From an uncultured Clostridia bacterium (GTDB lineage: Bacteria > Bacillota > Clostridia > Oscillospirales > Acutalibacteraceae), in assembly GCA_947589485.1 (NCBI GenBank), contig CANQBK010000017.1:1-33884 (forward strand): a stretch of DNA of 33,884 nt, read 5' to 3'. The notes under the pieces are model-generated. The model saw only the letters and a list, made by a program, of their open reading frames with translations, had not been told where the DNA came from and did no database searches. Shown piece after piece: positions 8,116 through 16,690 of the stretch. A program made the translations under genes and the position numbers. How positions within the stretch are numbered: position 1 is the first letter of the stretch; each line of letters begins with the position of its first letter.

Positions 8116-9007
8116 CTTCATTGACCTCCTCTTTTTTCGCTTTACAATGCAGCTTTAACAGCTTTGCAAGGGTTTGTTTCATATCTTTACGCTGAACCAC
8201 AGCGTCCACAAATCCTTTTTCAAGCAGAAATTCCGCCGATTGAAAATCCTTTGGCAGCTTTTGTCTTATAGTTTGCTCAATAACTCTCGGTCCCGCAAAA
8301 CCGATAAGTGCGTGCGGCTCGGCAAGAATAATATCGCCCTCCATAGCAAAGCTGGCGGTAACTCCTCCCGTGGTCGGGTCCGTAAGAACGGTTATATACA
8401 ACAGTCCCGCATCGCTGTGCAGCTTTGCCGCTCCGCTTGTTTTTGCCATCTGCATAAGCGACATAATGCCCTCCTGCATTCTGGCTCCGCCCGAAACGGT
8501 AAATATCACTATCGGCAGTTTGTGTTCGGTTGCATATTCAAACGCACGGGTAATTTTCTCACCCGTAACCGTACCCATTGACCCCATCATAAACTGTGAG
8601 TTCATTACAGCAATAACCGTATCCGTACCGCCGATTTTCGCCGTTCCCGTAATAACCGATTCATTTTCGCCGCTGTTTATTTTCGCATTTTTTAATTTTC
8701 TTGTATAGTCGGGAAAATCAATAATATTTTTAGAGCTCATATCGGCGTCCGTTTCCGAAAAAGTTCCCTCGTCCACGGTCATTTCTATGCGCTGTCTTGC
8801 GGCAATTCTAAAATGATAGTTACATTTCGTACATACCTTGTGATTATCGACCAAATCCGATGAGAGTATCACATTTTTACAAACGGGACATTTGACCCAC
8901 AACTCTTCGGGAATATACGGATGATTCTGTGCAAACTCTCCCTGATTTTCCAGTTCATTCTTTGGCTTTAAAAAGTTAAAAATATCTTTTGTATTCAACG
9001 CATACAC
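8102..9007 (-). CDS. accD: Acetyl-CoA carboxylase carboxyltransferase, beta subunit
   Basis: The partner of AccA in the carboxyltransferase. The N-terminal zinc ribbon is intact (Cys40, Cys43, Cys59, Cys62 in CPVC ... CTKC). The crotonase-like domain follows with [25 protein letters not shown] and [14 protein letters not shown]. The start is uncertain: GTG at 9007 is used here, but TTG at 8998 is better spaced from AGGTG. An ATG at 9003 is out of frame. It starts 73 bp after accC and overlaps accA by about 14-20 bp, so translation of the two subunits is likely coupled. Confidence 0.96.
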   Translation of the reverse strand: MYALNTKDIFNFLKPKNELENQGEFAQNHPYIPEELWVKCPVCKNVILSSDLVDNHKVCTKCNYHFRIAARQRIEMTVDEGTFSETDADMSSKNIIDFPDYTRKLKNAKINSGENESVITGTAKIGGTDTVIAVMNSQFMMGSMGTVTGEKITRAFEYATEHKLPIVIFTVSGGARMQEGIMSLMQMAKTSGAAKLHSDAGLLYITVLTDPTTGGVTASFAMEGDIILAEPHALIGFAGPRVIEQTIRQKLPKDFQSAEFLLEKGFVDAVVQRKDMKQTLAKLLKLHCKAKKEEVNEDERV

Positions 9008-9080
9008 CTGACCATTCGTTACTTATTTTTCGCAAATTATCACGGACCCGTATCTGTCAAAAAAGAGGTCACAAACCGCC

Positions 9081-10427
9081 TTATTCCTCATTTTTCTTAA
9101 ATTCGTTCATAAAATCGGTTGTGTATTCACCTGAAACAAAGGAGGGATCCGACAAAATTTCGATATGTAAATCCCTGTTGTGTTTAACTCCGTCAATAAT
9201 AATTTCGCTGAGCGCCATCTTCATTTTTCTTATTGCAAGTTCGCGTGAACGTGCCTGCACTATGAGCTTTCCTATCATAGAATCATAATAAGGCGGTATT
9301 GAATAATCCTGATATATTGCCGTGTCAAAACGCACTGCGGGACCTCCGGGAACGTGCAGGAATTTTACGGTTCCACAGCTCGGACAGAAGTTTCTGTCGG
9401 GGTCCTCTGCGTTTATACGGCACTCTATTGCGCTTCCGTGCATAAACACCTTATCTTGTGTCACTGTCAGTTTTGCTCCTGATGCAATCCTTATCTGCCA
9501 CTGTACAATATCAAGTCCTGTAACCATTTCGGTCACAGCGTGTTCAACCTGAAGTCTTGTATTCATTTCCATAAAGTAAAAATTTTTATCCTTGTCAAGC
9601 AAAAACTCCACTGTTCCGGCATTTTCGTAATTAACTGCCTTTGCGGCTTTAATTGCGGCGTCCATCATTTTCTCTCTTACGTCCGGAGTAATTGCGGGCG
9701 AGGGGCTTTCTTCAATGAGCTTTTGATTTTTCCTTTGAACGGAACACTCACGCTCACCAAGACAAACAACATTGCCGTATTTGTCGCTGATAAGCTGCAT
9801 TTCAACGTGTTTAACAGGATGAATAAAACGCTCCATATAAACGGCTCCGTCACCAAAAGCACTTTGTGCCTCCGCTTTTGCCGACAAAAAGGCATTGTCA
9901 AAATCTTCAATTTTGTCTACACGCCTTATACCTCTGCCGCCGCCGCCCGAACGTGCCTTTACCAAAAGCGGAAATCCGATTTCCATTGCCTTAGTGCGTG
10001 CTTCGGCAACATCTTCTATAATACCGCTTCCGGGAGTTATGGGAACACCTGCGGCTTTCATTGTTTTTCTTGCCTCGTCTTTGTCGCCCAATCGTTCAAT
10101 CATTTTTGAACTCGGACCTATAAACTGTATGTTGCACCGTTCGCAAAGCGAAACAAACTTGGCATTTTCAGAAAGCAAACCATAACCGGGGTGAATTGCC
10201 TGCGCCCCGGACACAACTGCAACCTCCAAAATAGCCGCCATATTTAGGTAGCTGTCAGAAACCTGCGGTCCGCCGATACAATAGCTTTCGTCCGCCATAC
10301 TTACATGCAGTGCGTTTCTGTCCGCCTGAGAATAAACCGCAACCGTCGATATTCCCATTTCTCTGCATGCCCGTATAATCCTTACGGCAATTTCGCCGCG
10401 ATTTGCAATCAATATTTTTGAAAACAA
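9081..10427 (-). CDS. accC: Biotin carboxylase subunit of acetyl-CoA carboxylase
   Basis: ATP-dependent carboxylation of the biotin on AccB, the first half-reaction of acetyl-CoA carboxylase. The 448-aa length is normal. The N-terminal domain begins KILIANRGEIAVRII. The ATP-grasp lid KARSGGGGRGIRRV is near residue 157. Further on come ERECSVQRKNQKLIEESPSP and the active-site segment EMNTRLQVEHAVTE. The start is TTG 10427, only 3 bp past the fabZ stop, with an AAAGGGTG ribosome site inside the fabZ 3' end, so translation is probably coupled. Confidence 0.97.
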   Translation of the reverse strand: MFSKILIANRGEIAVRIIRACREMGISTVAVYSQADRNALHVSMADESYCIGGPQVSDSYLNMAAILEVAVVSGAQAIHPGYGLLSENAKFVSLCERCNIQFIGPSSKMIERLGDKDEARKTMKAAGVPITPGSGIIEDVAEARTKAMEIGFPLLVKARSGGGGRGIRRVDKIEDFDNAFLSAKAEAQSAFGDGAVYMERFIHPVKHVEMQLISDKYGNVVCLGERECSVQRKNQKLIEESPSPAITPDVREKMMDAAIKAAKAVNYENAGTVEFLLDKDKNFYFMEMNTRLQVEHAVTEMVTGLDIVQWQIRIASGAKLTVTQDKVFMHGSAIECRINAEDPDRNFCPSCGTVKFLHVPGGPAVRFDTAIYQDYSIPPYYDSMIGKLIVQARSRELAIRKMKMALSEIIIDGVKHNRDLHIEILSDPSFVSGEYTTDFMNEFKKNEE

Positions 10428-10430
10428 CGG

Positions 10431-10850
10431 TTACACCCTTTCAACAAGAGCAAACGAAAACTCAGCAGAAACACAGAGCTTTCCGTCCACATAGCCCTTA
10501 CCCTTAATAAAATAGAATATTCCACGATTTTTGGTAAGCTCGCACTTAATTTCAAAGGTATCGCCCGGCAACACCTTATTTTTGAACTTAGCTTTTTCTA
10601 TTCCGGTAAAATACGGAATACTTACCGCAGACTTTTCAGCAATTATCACCGAGCTTGCCTGAGCCATCATCTCACATAAAATAACTCCGGGTACAACCGG
10701 ATTTCCGGGAAAATGACCGTCAAGGAACCATTCATCGCCGTTTATGTGTTTTTTTCCCTCACAGGTATTTTCTCCTGTTTTGCTTGCCTCATCAATAAGC
10801 AGCATAGAATTTCTGTGCGGTATTACATTTTTTAATTCTTCTTTGTTCAT
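10431..10850 (-). CDS. fabZ: 3-hydroxyacyl-ACP dehydratase FabZ
   Basis: Dehydrates 3-hydroxyacyl-ACP in the elongation cycle. The 139-aa hot-dog-fold protein has the catalytic His46 in GHFPGNPVVPG and Glu60 in LCEMMAQA, matching FabZ rather than FabA. ATG 10850 (MNKEELKNVIPHR) follows GGAAGG. The longer ORF uses an upstream TTG that lies within that ribosome site, so I rejected it. It lies between accB and accC, the usual clostridial arrangement. Confidence 0.96.
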   Translation of the reverse strand: MNKEELKNVIPHRNSMLLIDEASKTGENTCEGKKHINGDEWFLDGHFPGNPVVPGVILCEMMAQASSVIIAEKSAVSIPYFTGIEKAKFKNKVLPGDTFEIKCELTKNRGIFYFIKGKGYVDGKLCVSAEFSFALVERV

Positions 10851-10885
10851 TATAATACAACCTTCCAAAAATTAAAACAACGAAA

Positions 10886-11365
10886 TTATTTTATCATAAA
10901 CAATGGCTGACCGTATTCCACAACCTGACCGTTATCCACACAGATTTTGGTAATTTCTCCGCTTTTTTCAGCCGTGACCTCATTCATAAGTTTCATTGCC
11001 TCTATCAAACACAAAACGTCGCCTTTGTTTACCTTTGTACCAACGGATACATAAGGTTCCTTATCAGGAGAAGGCGCCGAATAAAACACTCCTACCATAG
11101 GTGAAGTAACTGCCGAAGAACCGTCTTGTATTTGTTCCGATTGCTCCGGCTGAATAAATGGTGAGTTTGACTGGATTGTTTCGGTTGCGGCAGGCGCTTT
11201 TACGGTGGACGTCACCGTTATCGGTTCTGCTGCGTTTACTGAAACATATTCTTTTTTTTGGACGATGACAAGATGTTCACCCTCCGAATTTTTTATATCG
11301 AGCTTAGTCGCCTTTGAATCATTAAAAGCACTGAGAAGTTCTTTTATTTCATCAACACTATACAT
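10886..11365 (-). CDS. accB: Biotin carboxyl carrier protein of acetyl-CoA carboxylase
   Basis: Carries biotin between AccC and AccA/AccD. The 159-aa protein has the usual parts: an N-terminal segment (MYSVDEIKELLSAF), a flexible Ala/Thr/Pro/Gln-rich linker (about 48-88) and a C-terminal biotinyl domain beginning SPMVGVFY, with the biotin-accepting Lys125 in EAMKL. ATG 11365 has AAGGTGGG upstream. It is the first gene after repeat array R3, so its expression depends either on read-through of that array from fabF or on an unrecognised promoter near 11390. Confidence 0.97.
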   Translation of the reverse strand: MYSVDEIKELLSAFNDSKATKLDIKNSEGEHLVIVQKKEYVSVNAAEPITVTSTVKAPAATETIQSNSPFIQPEQSEQIQDGSSAVTSPMVGVFYSAPSPDKEPYVSVGTKVNKGDVLCLIEAMKLMNEVTAEKSGEITKICVDNGQVVEYGQPLFMIK

Positions 11366-11410
11366 TTTAACAATCCCACCTTATAAATATAATAAAATTT
11401 TGTAAAAGCC

Positions 11411-12119
11411 CGTGCGGCGCAGTGCCTGCGCTGTCAATTCGCGTTGTCGCTCACTCCGTTCGCTCGTACTGCAAACCAAAACTACATTCGCGCGGCGTTA
11501 GTTATTTTAACCATAGTTAAAAGTTTCGGTGCGGTGCCCGCACTGTCGATTCGCGTTATCGCTCGCTCCGCTCGCTCGTACTGCAAACCAAAACTACATT
11601 CGCGCGGCGTTAGTTATTTTAACCATAGTTAAAAGTTTCGGTGCGGTGCCCGCGCTCTCAATTCGCGGTGCCGAGCCGGCACGGGCGATTCGCGTTGTCG
11701 CTCGCTCCGCTCGCTCGTACTGCAAAAGATAAGTACAGTCGCGCGGCATAAGTTTATATTCCCATAATTAAAAGTTTCGGTCAAGCCTTTTCAAAGGCTT
11801 GCGGATTCCAAAGGCAGAGCCTTTGGCAGGTTTTTAAGGGCGGAACCCTTAACCATCAATTTCCCTGCTTGTACTGCAAACCAAAACTACATTCGCGCGG
11901 CGTTAGTTATTTTAGCCATAATTAAAAGTTTCGGTCAAGCCTTTTCAAAGGCTTGCGGATTCCAAAGGCAGAGCCTTTGGCAGGTTTTTAAGGGCGGAGC
12001 CCTTAACGCGCAGTGCCTGCGCACTCAATTCGCGGTGTCGCTCACTCCGTTCGCTCGTACTGCAAACCAAAACTACATTCGCGCGGCGTTAGTTATTTTA
12101 GCCATAATTAAAAGTTTCG
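11411..12119 (+). repeat. R3: tandem array of five A units and two B blocks inside the fatty-acid operon
   Basis: This fills the 774 bp between accB and fabF. A units begin near 11417, 11529, 11641, 11860 (truncated, no 27-bp module) and 12008. B blocks follow the third and fourth units (about 11786-11850 and 11937-12006). Units 1 and 2 are spaced 112 bp. Unit 3 is longer by exactly 27 bp, an extra hairpin module at 11668-11694. Each A unit ends in a segment like TTTTAACCATAGTTAAAAG, itself an inverted repeat in two copies. The array begins 20 bp after the fabF stop. ORFs called inside it shift frame from unit to unit and are not genes. Confidence 0.92.
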
Positions 12120-12139
12120 CACAATGGCTTATATACTTT

Positions 12140-13360
12140 TTAAATTTTCTTCATAACGATGCACGCATTGTGACCGCCAAAGCCAAACGTAGTGGAAAGC
12201 GACATAGTAAGCGGTACATTTACCGCTTTGTTCGGAGTATAATCCAAATCACATTCCGGGTCAGGTTCTTTGTAGCCTATTGTTGGCGGTACAATACCCT
12301 CATCAAGCGCCATTACCGCCGCAATCGCTTCAACCGCTCCGGCTGCACCAAGCATGTGTCCCGTCATAGACTTTGTAGAGCTTATATGAACCTTATACGC
12401 ATCATCACCAAAAGCCAGCTTAAACGCTTTTGTTTCGCTCGAATCATTCATAGGCGTACTTGTTCCGTGAGCATTTATATAAATTTCTTCTCCTCCGCAA
12501 TATCCGGACTCATCAAGTGCCAGCTTTATGCACCTTGCTGCGCCCTGTGCGTTGGGGTCGGGTGCGGTAATGTGGTAAGCGTCGCAAGTATTGCCGTATC
12601 CCGATATTTCCGCATACATCTTTGCGCCTCTTGCCTTTGCGTGTTCATATTCTTCCAAGATAAGAATACCTGCGCCTTCACCCATTACAAAACCGTTTCT
12701 GCGTTTGTCAAAAGGTATTGATGCCTGAGTGGGATCGTCACTCATAGACAGTGCCTTACAGCTTGTAAAACCTTTTATTGCAAGAGGGTGTATCGCTGCT
12801 TCCGAACCGCCTGTTATGATTGCATCGGCATACCCCGACTTTATTGCGTGGAACGCTTCTCCAACCGCATGTGTCGATGTCGAACACGCTGTAACCACCG
12901 GCAGGCACGGTCCCTTTGCATCATACGCTATTGCAATATTGCCCGACGCAATATTGCCGATCATCATAGGAATAAAAAACGGCGATATATTTTTATTGTT
13001 GAACATATTAAAGCATTGATCATAAAAAGTCTGTATGCCGCCAATTCCGGAGCCTACATATACTCCGAAACGTTCGGGCTCAATGTTTCCTTTTATGTTA
13101 CTGTCATTTACCGCCTGTGCCGCTGCGGCAATAGCGTATTGACAAAAAAGATCCAGCTTCCGACATTCTCTTTTCTCTATATATTCCATCGGATCAAAAC
13201 CTTTAACCTCGGCGGCAACTTTTGCTTTTGTCATTTCCGGGTCAAAGCTCTTAATAATATCTATACCGCAAACACCGTTTTTCATAGACGTCCAAGTGTC
13301 TTTAACATTATTTCCGACAGGCGTTACTGCGCCTAAACCTGTTATAACAACTCTCCTCAT
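12140..13360 (-). CDS. fabF: 3-oxoacyl-ACP synthase II (FabF)
   Basis: Condenses acyl-ACP with malonyl-ACP in chain elongation. The 406-aa thiolase-fold protein has the Cys-His-His triad: Cys159 in TACSTSTHA, His298 in NAHGTSTP and His335 in MTGHMLGAAG, plus Lys330. ATG 13360 has an AAGGAA site. It follows fabG by 31 bp. It is the last gene before repeat array R3, which separates it from accB and the rest of the cluster. Confidence 0.97.
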   Translation of the reverse strand: MRRVVITGLGAVTPVGNNVKDTWTSMKNGVCGIDIIKSFDPEMTKAKVAAEVKGFDPMEYIEKRECRKLDLFCQYAIAAAAQAVNDSNIKGNIEPERFGVYVGSGIGGIQTFYDQCFNMFNNKNISPFFIPMMIGNIASGNIAIAYDAKGPCLPVVTACSTSTHAVGEAFHAIKSGYADAIITGGSEAAIHPLAIKGFTSCKALSMSDDPTQASIPFDKRRNGFVMGEGAGILILEEYEHAKARGAKMYAEISGYGNTCDAYHITAPDPNAQGAARCIKLALDESGYCGGEEIYINAHGTSTPMNDSSETKAFKLAFGDDAYKVHISSTKSMTGHMLGAAGAVEAIAAVMALDEGIVPPTIGYKEPDPECDLDYTPNKAVNVPLTMSLSTTFGFGGHNACIVMKKI

Positions 13361-13391
13361 TTTACGGTAATTCCTTTCTTATATTTTAAAG

Positions 13392-14138
13392 TTAAATTGC
13401 CATACCGCCGTCAACTTTTATTACTTCTCCTGTAATATACGACGCTTCGTCCGAGGCAAGAAAAGCTGCTGTATTCGCTATATCCTCGCCCTGACCGATA
13501 CGCTTCATCGGTATTGCGGCAAGTGCGGCTTCCTTTGCTTTTTCGGGCATAGAATTTGTCATATCCGTTTCTATATAACCCGGCGCAATCGCATTTACAG
13601 TTATGTTCCTTGCGGCAAGCTCTTTTGCCACGGATTTTGTAAGACCTATTATGCCTGCCTTTGCGCTTGCGTAATTTGCCTGTCCGGCGTTTCCGTTAAT
13701 CCCTACCACAGACGAAATGTTAATTATTCTTCCGCGTCGCTTCTTCATAAAGTGCTGGTATGTACTCTTAATCATATTAAATGACCCTTTAAGATTAACA
13801 TTTATTACCCTGTCAAAATCTTCTTCTTTCATTGAAAGAACCAATCCGTCTTTTACTACGCCGGCATTGTTTACAAGAATATCAATACCGCCAAAATCCG
13901 CAATAACCTCTATTACAAGATTTTTGGCATCATTCAGGCTTGAAACGTCACAAGAATACGCCTTAGCCTTTACTCCGAGCTTTTCAATCTCTGCAACTGT
14001 TTCATTCGCCTTTTCCCTGTTGCCGGCATATACTACCGCAACATTCGCACCCAAAGACGCCAGCTTCAGAGCTATTGCCTTGCCTATTCCTCTTGACGAA
14101 CCTGTTACCACAGCATTTTTTCCGTTTAAATCCATCAT
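13392..14138 (-). CDS. fabG: 3-oxoacyl-ACP reductase (FabG)
   Basis: NADPH-dependent reduction of 3-oxoacyl-ACP. The 248-aa short-chain dehydrogenase shows the cofactor motif TGSSRGIG (12-19), NNAG (90-93) and the catalytic set Ser143, Tyr156, Lys160 (YASAK). The C-terminus ASYITGEVIKVDGG is typical of FabG. Two adjacent ATGs (14138, 14135) could both start it. It starts 21 bp after the fabD stop, in the order fabD-fabG-fabF. Confidence 0.97.
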   Translation of the reverse strand: MMDLNGKNAVVTGSSRGIGKAIALKLASLGANVAVVYAGNREKANETVAEIEKLGVKAKAYSCDVSSLNDAKNLVIEVIADFGGIDILVNNAGVVKDGLVLSMKEEDFDRVINVNLKGSFNMIKSTYQHFMKKRRGRIINISSVVGINGNAGQANYASAKAGIIGLTKSVAKELAARNITVNAIAPGYIETDMTNSMPEKAKEAALAAIPMKRIGQGEDIANTAAFLASDEASYITGEVIKVDGGMAI

Positions 14139-14159
14139 ATCCGCAATTCACCCAACGCC

Positions 14160-15059
14160 TTATTTTAAAGCGTCAAGCGCCTCCTTATTTTCCGTATTTA
14201 CAGCGATTACGTCTGCATTTATCTTTTTTATAAGACCGGTAAGTGTCTTTCCTACGCCTGCCTCAATAAAGCGGTCCGCACCCTCGGCAATCATATTTTC
14301 AATTGTTGTCTGCCACTTTACCGGATTATTGACCTGCTGCGAAATAAGCAGCTTATAGTTTCCGGTATACGGACAAGCCGTGCGGTTTGAATAAACAGGT
14401 ATTTTCGGGTCGCTAAGCTCTACCGTGCCAAGGTACTCGGCAAGCGCGTCAGCCGCCTCGTTCATAAACGGCGAATGAAAAGCTCCGCTTACCGCAAGTT
14501 TTACCGCCTTGCCCTTTTCGGATTTTACTCTTTCGCACAACAAATCTATTTCATCCTCGGCTGCCGCAACAACCGTTTGAGCGGGACTGTTGTAATTTAC
14601 CGGATAAGCCTTGCCAAATTCCTTGCAAATTTCTTCAACCTTTTCCGGCGTCAATTTCATTACGGCAGCCATCGCTCCTTTATTTTTCCGAGCCGCCTTA
14701 TCCATATATTCTGCCCTTTTGCAGACCAGTTTAAACGCATCTTCGTAAGAAATCATTCCGGCAAAAGCGATTGCCGCAATTTCACCCAACGAAAATCCCG
14801 CCGTAAAGTCCGGCTTAATTCCTTTTTCAACAACCGCCTCGGCTGCCGCAAGGTCGCATATAAAAACGCACGGCTGAGTGTTCAATGTTTCTGCAAGTTC
14901 CTCCTTAGTACCCTCAAAGCACTGTTTAAGTGTACCGGGACGAATTTTTTCCGCCATATCGAACACTGCTCTCGCAGAAGGCGAAGTATCGTACAATTCC
15001 TTACCCATTCCGGGATACTGAGCGCCTTGTCCCGAAAATACAATAGCTGTTTTTCCCAT
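14160..15059 (-). CDS. fabD: Malonyl-CoA:ACP transacylase (FabD)
   Basis: Transfers malonyl from CoA to ACP. I chose ATG 15059 (MGKTAIVFSGQGAQYPGMG, 299 aa) because AAAGGA lies 8 nt upstream. The ORF start at 15080 overlaps that site. The nucleophile elbow is GFSLG with Ser90, where many homologues have GHSLG. The catalytic His194 is present in GAFHSPFM. It directly follows fabH. In many Clostridia acpP and fabK lie between these two, but there is no room for them here. Confidence 0.96.
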   Translation of the reverse strand: MGKTAIVFSGQGAQYPGMGKELYDTSPSARAVFDMAEKIRPGTLKQCFEGTKEELAETLNTQPCVFICDLAAAEAVVEKGIKPDFTAGFSLGEIAAIAFAGMISYEDAFKLVCKRAEYMDKAARKNKGAMAAVMKLTPEKVEEICKEFGKAYPVNYNSPAQTVVAAAEDEIDLLCERVKSEKGKAVKLAVSGAFHSPFMNEAADALAEYLGTVELSDPKIPVYSNRTACPYTGNYKLLISQQVNNPVKWQTTIENMIAEGADRFIEAGVGKTLTGLIKKINADVIAVNTENKEALDALK

Positions 15060-15108
15060 AAATAATTCCTTTCCAGACATTATATCAGTCTTTGCACAAT
15101 GCTTTCCG

Positions 15109-16068
15109 TCATTTGTTCCAGCGAATTACGCAGCTTCCCGATGTAAGACCCGCGCCGAACGCACACATTGCAACTATATCTCCCTTTTTTAGGACACCGG
15201 CGTGATTTGCTTCGTCAAGAGCAAGCGGAACACTGCCCGATGATGTATTTCCATAATGCTGTATATTGCAAAAAAATTTTTCTCTGTCAATACCAAGATT
15301 TTTTGCCGAAGCATTAATTATTCTCATATTAGCCTGATGAGGTATAACGCAGTCTATATCGCTCATTTCTATGCCCGCATCACTTACGGATTTTCTTATA
15401 CCCGCAGACATAGCGTTTACGGCAAATTTATAAACCTCTCCGCCCATCATGTGCAGAACGGCACGTTTTTCTTCATGCTCATAAAACGGCGATGAATTTG
15501 TTCCGTGAGGGATAAGAAGAACCTCATCATTTCCCACCGAAGTCAGGTTTATGGAAAGCAAATCATCTCCCTCGCCAAGAACAACTGCCGCACCACCGTC
15601 GCCGAACAAAACGCAGGTGGAGCGATCTGTCCAATCAATTATATTTGAAAGGTTATCCATAGATACAATAAGAACGTGTTTAACCTTTTTCCGTGCAAAA
15701 TAGCCATCTGCAATGTCAAGGGCATAAATGAAGCCTGAGCAAGCGGCGTTAACGTCAAATGCGGGGCAGTCTGCACCGATTTCTCTTTGAATAATACAAG
15801 CCTGAGAAGGTGTGATATTTTCTCCCCGCATTGTAGAGCATATTATAAGGTCAAGTTGTGAAGCCTGTATTCCGGCATTTTGCAAGGCATTGTTTGCCGC
15901 CTCGACTGTAAGATCCGTAATCGTTTCTTTTTTACATATACGGCGTTCTTCTATACCGGTTCTTGTACGAATCCATTCATCGTTTGTTTCAACCATAGTT
16001 GAAAGTTCGTCATTTGTCATTACATACTCAGGCACTGCCTTTCCCGTTCCCAAAATAGTAAAGCCCAT
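15109..16068 (-). CDS. fabH: 3-oxoacyl-ACP synthase III (FabH)
   Basis: Starts fatty-acid synthesis by condensing acetyl-CoA or another short acyl-CoA with malonyl-ACP. The 319-aa protein begins MGFTILGTGKAVP at ATG 16068, preceded by GGAGG at 8 nt. The track's 32-residue extension is hydrophobic, atypical and spans the ribosome site. The active site is complete: Cys110 (NAACSGF), His244 (PHQANMR) and Asn274 (HYGNTSSG). It is the first gene of the fab cluster. Primer specificity (straight or branched) cannot be judged from sequence by eye. Confidence 0.96.
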   Translation of the reverse strand: MGFTILGTGKAVPEYVMTNDELSTMVETNDEWIRTRTGIEERRICKKETITDLTVEAANNALQNAGIQASQLDLIICSTMRGENITPSQACIIQREIGADCPAFDVNAACSGFIYALDIADGYFARKKVKHVLIVSMDNLSNIIDWTDRSTCVLFGDGGAAVVLGEGDDLLSINLTSVGNDEVLLIPHGTNSSPFYEHEEKRAVLHMMGGEVYKFAVNAMSAGIRKSVSDAGIEMSDIDCVIPHQANMRIINASAKNLGIDREKFFCNIQHYGNTSSGSVPLALDEANHAGVLKKGDIVAMCAFGAGLTSGSCVIRWNK

Positions 16069-16455
16069 TGGTAAATCCTCCGTTTTCTGAACCTGCGGCA
16101 AAACCGAAAAAGAAAAAAATTCAAATACAAACATTCGGAATTTATAAAAAGCCCATAAAATCAATTTGACGTATTTATACGTTTTTTAAATTACAGGTAT
16201 ACCGCAGAAATAAATTAAATATACAAAAAAATATTATATTCGTATTAAATATATTTTTCGGGGGTATATCTCAAAAAAGAACGGCAAAACTCACCGATCA
16301 AAAGTAAATCCGACAACAAATAAAATACAGCGCACACGCCTTATATTGTGAAATATATCGGTAGCATAATCGGCAGAAACAAAGATAGATTTTAACTTTT
16401 CGGACAGCCCCTGATTTACATATCAATTCTATAACAAATCCTACCATTTGTCAAC
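16069..16455 (-). promoter_or_regulatory. Upstream region of the fab cluster (no gene)
   Basis: These 387 AT-rich bases presumably hold the fabH promoter. I see TTGAGA with a TATATT 15 bp or TATTTA 17 bp downstream on the minus strand around 16245-16275, neither convincing. A perfect 14-bp palindrome, ACGTATTTATACGT, lies at 16169-16182, about 100 bp before fabH, and could be an operator. I do not recognise a known FapR or FabT site. A segment near 16410 (CGGACAGCCCC) resembles an insertion-sequence end, but no partner end or transposase is present. Confidence 0.4.
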
Positions 16456-16676
16456 CTGCGGCGCCGAGCCCGCACTGTCAATTCGCGGCGCCGAAGCCGG
16501 CGCAGGCAATTCGCGTTATCGCTCGCTCCGCTCGCTCGTATTGAGAGCAATAACTACATTCGCGCGGCGTTAGTTAATGTTTCCATAATTAAAAGTTTCG
16601 CTCAAGCCTTTTCAAAGGCTTGCGGATTCCAAAGGCAGAGCCTTTGGTGGGTTTTTAAGGGCAACGCCCTTAACTG
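16456..16676 (+). repeat. R4: palindromic intergenic repeat, one A unit plus one B block
   Basis: Two modules (16461-16487 and 16488-16515) precede an A core and the three B hairpins, ending in TTAAGGGC-AAC-GCCCTTAA. The first module has mismatched arms (GCGCCG with CCGCAC), as if two hairpin variants had recombined. The second has a 4-nt loop, making it 28 bp. The orientation is the same as R2 and R3, opposite to the flanking genes. Confidence 0.9.
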
Positions 16677-16690
16677 TAAATTATATTAAC

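Noticed and set aside
11444-11732. ORFs at 11444-11632 and 11529-11732 as small proteins
   Set aside because: They read through tandem repeats in changing frames, start at non-ATG codons or without ribosome sites, and are explained by the repeat.
11411-12119. Possible CRISPR array
   Set aside because: Repeated palindromic units occur at regular spacing, but the whole unit is repeated with no unique spacers of constant length, and no cas gene is nearby.
12035-12721. 228-aa plus-strand ORF
   Set aside because: It begins in repeat R3 and then runs antisense through fabF. The composition (many Arg, Cys, His, Tyr) is that of a shadow frame.
16400-16425. Insertion-sequence terminal repeat (CGGACAGCCCC on the plus strand)
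   Set aside because: It resembles some insertion-sequence ends, but no matching second end, transposase or target duplication is visible.
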